From assembly GCF_014649495.1 (NCBI RefSeq), contig NZ_BMTD01000003.1, positions 496,001-560,000 of the forward strand: 64,000 nucleotides of DNA, written 5' to 3'. The position numbers were made by a program, and so were the translations under genes. A model generated the notes under the pieces. It saw nothing but the letters and a program-made list of their open reading frames with translations, ran no database searches and was not told the origin of the DNA. The DNA comes from Streptomyces filipinensis. Lineage in GTDB: Bacteria > Actinomycetota > Actinomycetes > Streptomycetales > Streptomycetaceae. Below, piece after piece: positions 61,738-64,000 of this stretch (position 1 is the first letter of the stretch; every line of letters begins with the position of its first letter).

Positions 61738-61770
61738 CGTTCCCCATGCGTTCCCGCAGGGCGGTAACGC
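61727..61770 (+). promoter_or_regulatory. candidate SARP/AfsR box and promoter of the afsS-like gene
   Basis: GTTCCC occurs three times in direct orientation: 61727-61732, 61739-61744 and 61750-61755, spaced 12 and 11 bp. The last two extend to CGTTCCC heptamers with 4-bp gaps, the arrangement bound by SARP proteins. A TAACGC box (61765-61770) starts 9 bp after the last heptamer, near the spacing usual between SARP repeats and the -10. Transcription from here would give a leader of about 90 nt for the afsS-like gene. Confidence 0.55.
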
Positions 61771-61866
61771 ACGAGGAACCCACCGGGAACGGCCCCCAGG
61801 AAAGTCAGTGGCGTCAGGAAGCGGAAAACACCGCGAAACGCACAGACACCACAAAAGGGGCAGACA

Positions 61867-62079
61867 ATGGGACGCAAGGTCGCTGGGTTCATCGGTCTGA
61901 TCGCCGCCACCCTGGTCCTCGGCTACGGCGGCCACACCGTCCAGCCGGGCATGTTCCAGGCGGACAACCAGAACCCCACCGGCGTCACCACCGTCCTCGC
62001 GGACAACCAGAACCCGACCGGCACCACCACGGTCGTCCTGGCCGACAACCAGAACCCCACGGTCATCGCCGCGCGCTGA
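61867..62079 (+). CDS. AfsS-like small repeat protein
   Basis: A 70-residue protein: N-terminal hydrophobic segment (KVAGFIGLIAATLVLGYGG) then three copies of ADNQNPT joined by G(V/T)TTV(V)L. As I recall, AfsS (AfsR2), the small activator of secondary metabolism next to afsR, has three T-x-x-A-D-N-H-M-P-type repeats; the same ADN-x-x-P frame with threonines is seen here. It lies beside an AfsR-like regulator gene (convergent) and behind a SARP-like box. The hydrophobic N terminus might instead be a signal peptide. GGGGCAGACA before the ATG is the ribosome binding site. Confidence 0.6.
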   Translation: MGRKVAGFIGLIAATLVLGYGGHTVQPGMFQADNQNPTGVTTVLADNQNPTGTTTVVLADNQNPTVIAAR

Positions 62080-62108
62080 GCCCACGCCCCAGGCTGCACG
62101 TCTCGCGA

Positions 62109-62142
62109 CAGTGCCCCGTCCGGATCTCCGGGCGGGGCACTG
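62109..62142. terminator. bidirectional hairpin terminator
   Basis: CAGTGCCCCGTCCGG (62109-62123) pairs with CCGGGCGGGGCACTG (62128-62142), 15 pairs with one T-G, loop ATCT. It lies between the convergent afsS-like and AfsR-like genes. Confidence 0.8.
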
Positions 62143-62227
62143 CGCGTTCCCCCGGCTGTCCTGCTCCTGCTTCTCCCCCTGGGCCGCTCCCGGCGAAGAA
62201 ACCTTTCAGCGCCTGTTCTCGGCCCGT

Positions 62228-64000
62228 TCAGCGGCGGCGCCGGTCCTCCGCCACCCCCATGCGCGCGAACAGTTCCTCCGCCGCGGCCCGGTGCCGGGCC
62301 GCGGCCGCGGCGTCGTCCTCGGCGTCCGCCAGCCCGCACAGCGCGTACGCCTCCTCGATGCGGTAGCTCATCGCCGAGGCCAGTTCATGGGCGTCGGCGT
62401 GCAGTTCGCGAGCGGCCCGCCGCTCCCCCTGCCGCCGGCGCAGCCGGCCCACGATGTTCTCCACCTTGGCCCGGCGCAGCGGCGAGGCGTTGGACGCCAC
62501 CAGTTCGAGGGCCTGCTCGGCCAGGTCGGGAGAGCGCACGGGCCGGCCCAGGTGCTGGTCGACGTCGGCCGACAGGGCCAGGGTCAGCGCCACGTTCCCC
62601 GGATCCGCGCCGTCGTCCACGAGGGTGCGGGCCCGTTCCAGACTGCGGGCGGCCGACTCGTACTCGCCGAGGCCGGCCTGCGCGAAGGCGAGGTCGGTGA
62701 AGGCGGAGAACTGGTTCTCGAACTTGCCCAGGCCGCCCTGCAGTTCGACCGCGCGCTGGGCCGCCGCCCTGGCCTCCTCGTAGCGTCCCCACTGCTCGTA
62801 GAGCGTGCTGAGCAGGGTGAGGCTGTCGGCCTCCGCCCGGGCGATGCCCAGTTCCCGCTCGTAGGCGGTGGCCCGCTCCAGATGGACCAGCGCCTCGGGG
62901 AAGTTGCCGAGCAGGCTGTTGAACTGGCCGAGGGTGCCCTCGCTGTGCGCCTCGGTGTGCCGGTCGCCGAGCTGCGCCGCGACGTCCCGGCCCTCCCTCG
63001 CCGCCTCCAGTCCCTCCTCGAAGCGGCCCAGACGCCAGCACGCCACGCCGAGGTTCGACAGGCTCATGCCCAGCAGGGCGAGATCGCCGAGGCGCTTCGC
63101 GGCGGCGACCGAGGCCCGCCCCAGCGCCCCGAACTCCTCCAGCTGCCCTCGCGCGTTGAGCTGGAAGACGAGGTTGCGGCTCAGGCAGACGACATACCGG
63201 TCCAGGCCCCGGCGTTCGGCCAGGGTGACCGCGGCGAGCAGCGCGTCCTGTTCGCGGGTGAACCAGGTCTGGGCCTGCTCGGCGTCACCGAGGGAGGGCA
63301 GATCGGCCGTGGACTTCTCGATGCCGGTGGGGCGGTGGCGGCGGCCGGGGTAGAGGACGTCGCAGGCCACCTCGGTCGCCGTGAGGTAGTAGCAGAGCAG
63401 TCGTTCCACGGCGGCCGCCGCCTCGCGGCCGTCCTGGTCGGCGGCGTCGAAGAGACTCTGGGCGAAGCTGCGCACCAGGTCGTGGAAGGAGTACAGCCCG
63501 ATCTCCGGCTGCTGCACGAGATGCACGTCCAGCAGGCGTTCCAGCACGTCCTCGGCGTCCCAGATGCCGGAGCCGAGCAGCGCGGCCGCCGCGTGGACGT
63601 TGATGTCACCGCCCGGGTGCAGGGAGAGGATCCGGAAGGCCGTGCGGCTCTCCTCGTCCAGGGCCTGGTACGACAGGCGCAGGGTGGCCGAGACGCTGCG
63701 GGCGCCGGAGCTGAGCTCGTCCAGCCGGCGGGTCTCGTCCCGTAGCCGTTCGGCCAGGTACTGCAGGGTCCAGCGGGGCCGGTTGCGCAGCCGGGCGGTG
63801 GCGATGCGCAGGGCGAGCGGGAGGTGGTCGCACAGCCGGGCCAGTTCGGCGGCGGCCTCGGGCTCGGCGGCGACGCGTCCGGCGCCGAGGGTCTCGGCGA
63901 CCAGGGCGGCGCTCTCGCGCGGGGACATCACGCCCAGGGAGATCCAGTGCGCACCGTCCAGGTCGACGAGACGGCCCCGGCTGGTGAGCAGGACCAGGCA
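62228..64000 (-). CDS. AfsR/SARP-family NB-ARC-TPR regulator, N terminus outside window
   Basis: 591 codons of the C-terminal part. The first visible residues (VLLTSRGRLVDLDGAHWISL, then SPRESAALVAETLGAGR and LCDHLPLALRIATARLRNRP) are the end of an NB-ARC STAND ATPase with its CDHLPLAL (GLPLAL-type) motif. From about visible residue 260 on there are several TPR pairs (LLGMSLSNLGVACWRLGRFEEGLEAAREG, NSLLGNFPEALVHLERA, EQWGRYEEARAAAQRAVELQ). This is the architecture of AfsR and large SARPs, with a DNA-binding and BTAD domain expected upstream of base 64000. It probably activates the neighbouring cluster, including the afsS-like gene. Confidence 0.8.
   Translation of the reverse strand, partial: CLVLLTSRGRLVDLDGAHWISLGVMSPRESAALVAETLGAGRVAAEPEAAAELARLCDHLPLALRIATARLRNRPRWTLQYLAERLRDETRRLDELSSGARSVSATLRLSYQALDEESRTAFRILSLHPGGDINVHAAAALLGSGIWDAEDVLERLLDVHLVQQPEIGLYSFHDLVRSFAQSLFDAADQDGREAAAAVERLLCYYLTATEVACDVLYPGRRHRPTGIEKSTADLPSLGDAEQAQTWFTREQDALLAAVTLAERRGLDRYVVCLSRNLVFQLNARGQLEEFGALGRASVAAAKRLGDLALLGMSLSNLGVACWRLGRFEEGLEAAREGRDVAAQLGDRHTEAHSEGTLGQFNSLLGNFPEALVHLERATAYERELGIARAEADSLTLLSTLYEQWGRYEEARAAAQRAVELQGGLGKFENQFSAFTDLAFAQAGLGEYESAARSLERARTLVDDGADPGNVALTLALSADVDQHLGRPVRSPDLAEQALELVASNASPLRRAKVENIVGRLRRRQGERRAARELHADAHELASAMSYRIEEAYALCGLADAEDDAAAAARHRAAAEELFARMGVAEDRRRR

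Noticed and set aside
40246..62142. MbtH-like protein gene expected with NRPS A domains.
   Set aside because: No 60-75-residue frame with the MbtH tryptophan pattern was found in the cluster part of the window.
1..64000. tRNA, rRNA, CRISPR arrays, transposases, integrases and attachment sites.
   Set aside because: None was recognised on either strand on reading; short direct repeats found are promoter- or linker-associated.

Overview
The window is high-GC DNA with third-codon-position GC near 90 percent, GTG starts, 4-bp stop/start overlaps and gene families typical of Streptomyces. Gene order in the left third (arginine deiminase next to ornithine carbamoyltransferase, a SepF-like protein nearby) also looks like a Streptomyces chromosome. 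I see no tRNA, rRNA, CRISPR array, transposase or integrase.

Left part (1-17 kb), primary and catabolic functions: the end of a PaaX-type regulator; a fused salicylyl-CoA 5-hydroxylase/oxidoreductase with an enoyl-CoA hydratase; an RsbW-like ATPase; an amino acid permease, ornithine carbamoyltransferase and arginine deiminase on one strand; an SPFH protein overlapping a divergent NAD-kinase-like protein; a small-gene operon behind an inverted-repeat promoter, one gene of which is split by an in-frame TGA; the Pnkp/Hen1 RNA repair pair; a lipoprotein; and a D,D-carboxypeptidase.

Middle (17-40 kb): an F420-type oxidoreductase, a small ORF, a conserved actinobacterial protein, a MazG-like pyrophosphohydrolase coupled to an SMC-like ATPase, a SepF-like protein, a large membrane protein, a YceI/MarR divergent pair with three TCCAAATTTGGA-type operators, the mutA-mutB-meaB propionyl pathway operon, an ImmA/IrrE peptidase with a MAB_1171c-type membrane protein, an SDR, and a two-gene putative conflict cassette: EACC1 plus a 1460-residue protein joining a caspase domain, an HSP90-type ATPase fold and six C-terminal repeats. 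A zinc-type small membrane protein, a PAP2-type membrane enzyme, and a pair consisting of a secreted 80-residue peptide and a Cys-rich protein follow.

Right part (40-64 kb): a hybrid NRPS/PKS biosynthetic cluster. A type II thioesterase faces a tightly overlapping minus-strand operon, in transcription order: MFS exporter, NRPS A-PCP-C-PCP, luciferase-like monooxygenase, NRPS C-A-PCP-E, NRPS C-A-PCP-TE, NRPS C-A-PCP, and an AT-less KS-ACP protein. Next to it are a divergent 118-residue protein of unknown function, an AfsS-like peptide with ADNQNPT repeats preceded by GTTCCC direct repeats that look like a SARP/AfsR box, and, convergent, an AfsR-like NB-ARC/TPR regulator whose N terminus lies outside the window. 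These last genes plausibly control the cluster.

All assignments come from reading translated sequence by eye; no database search was run.
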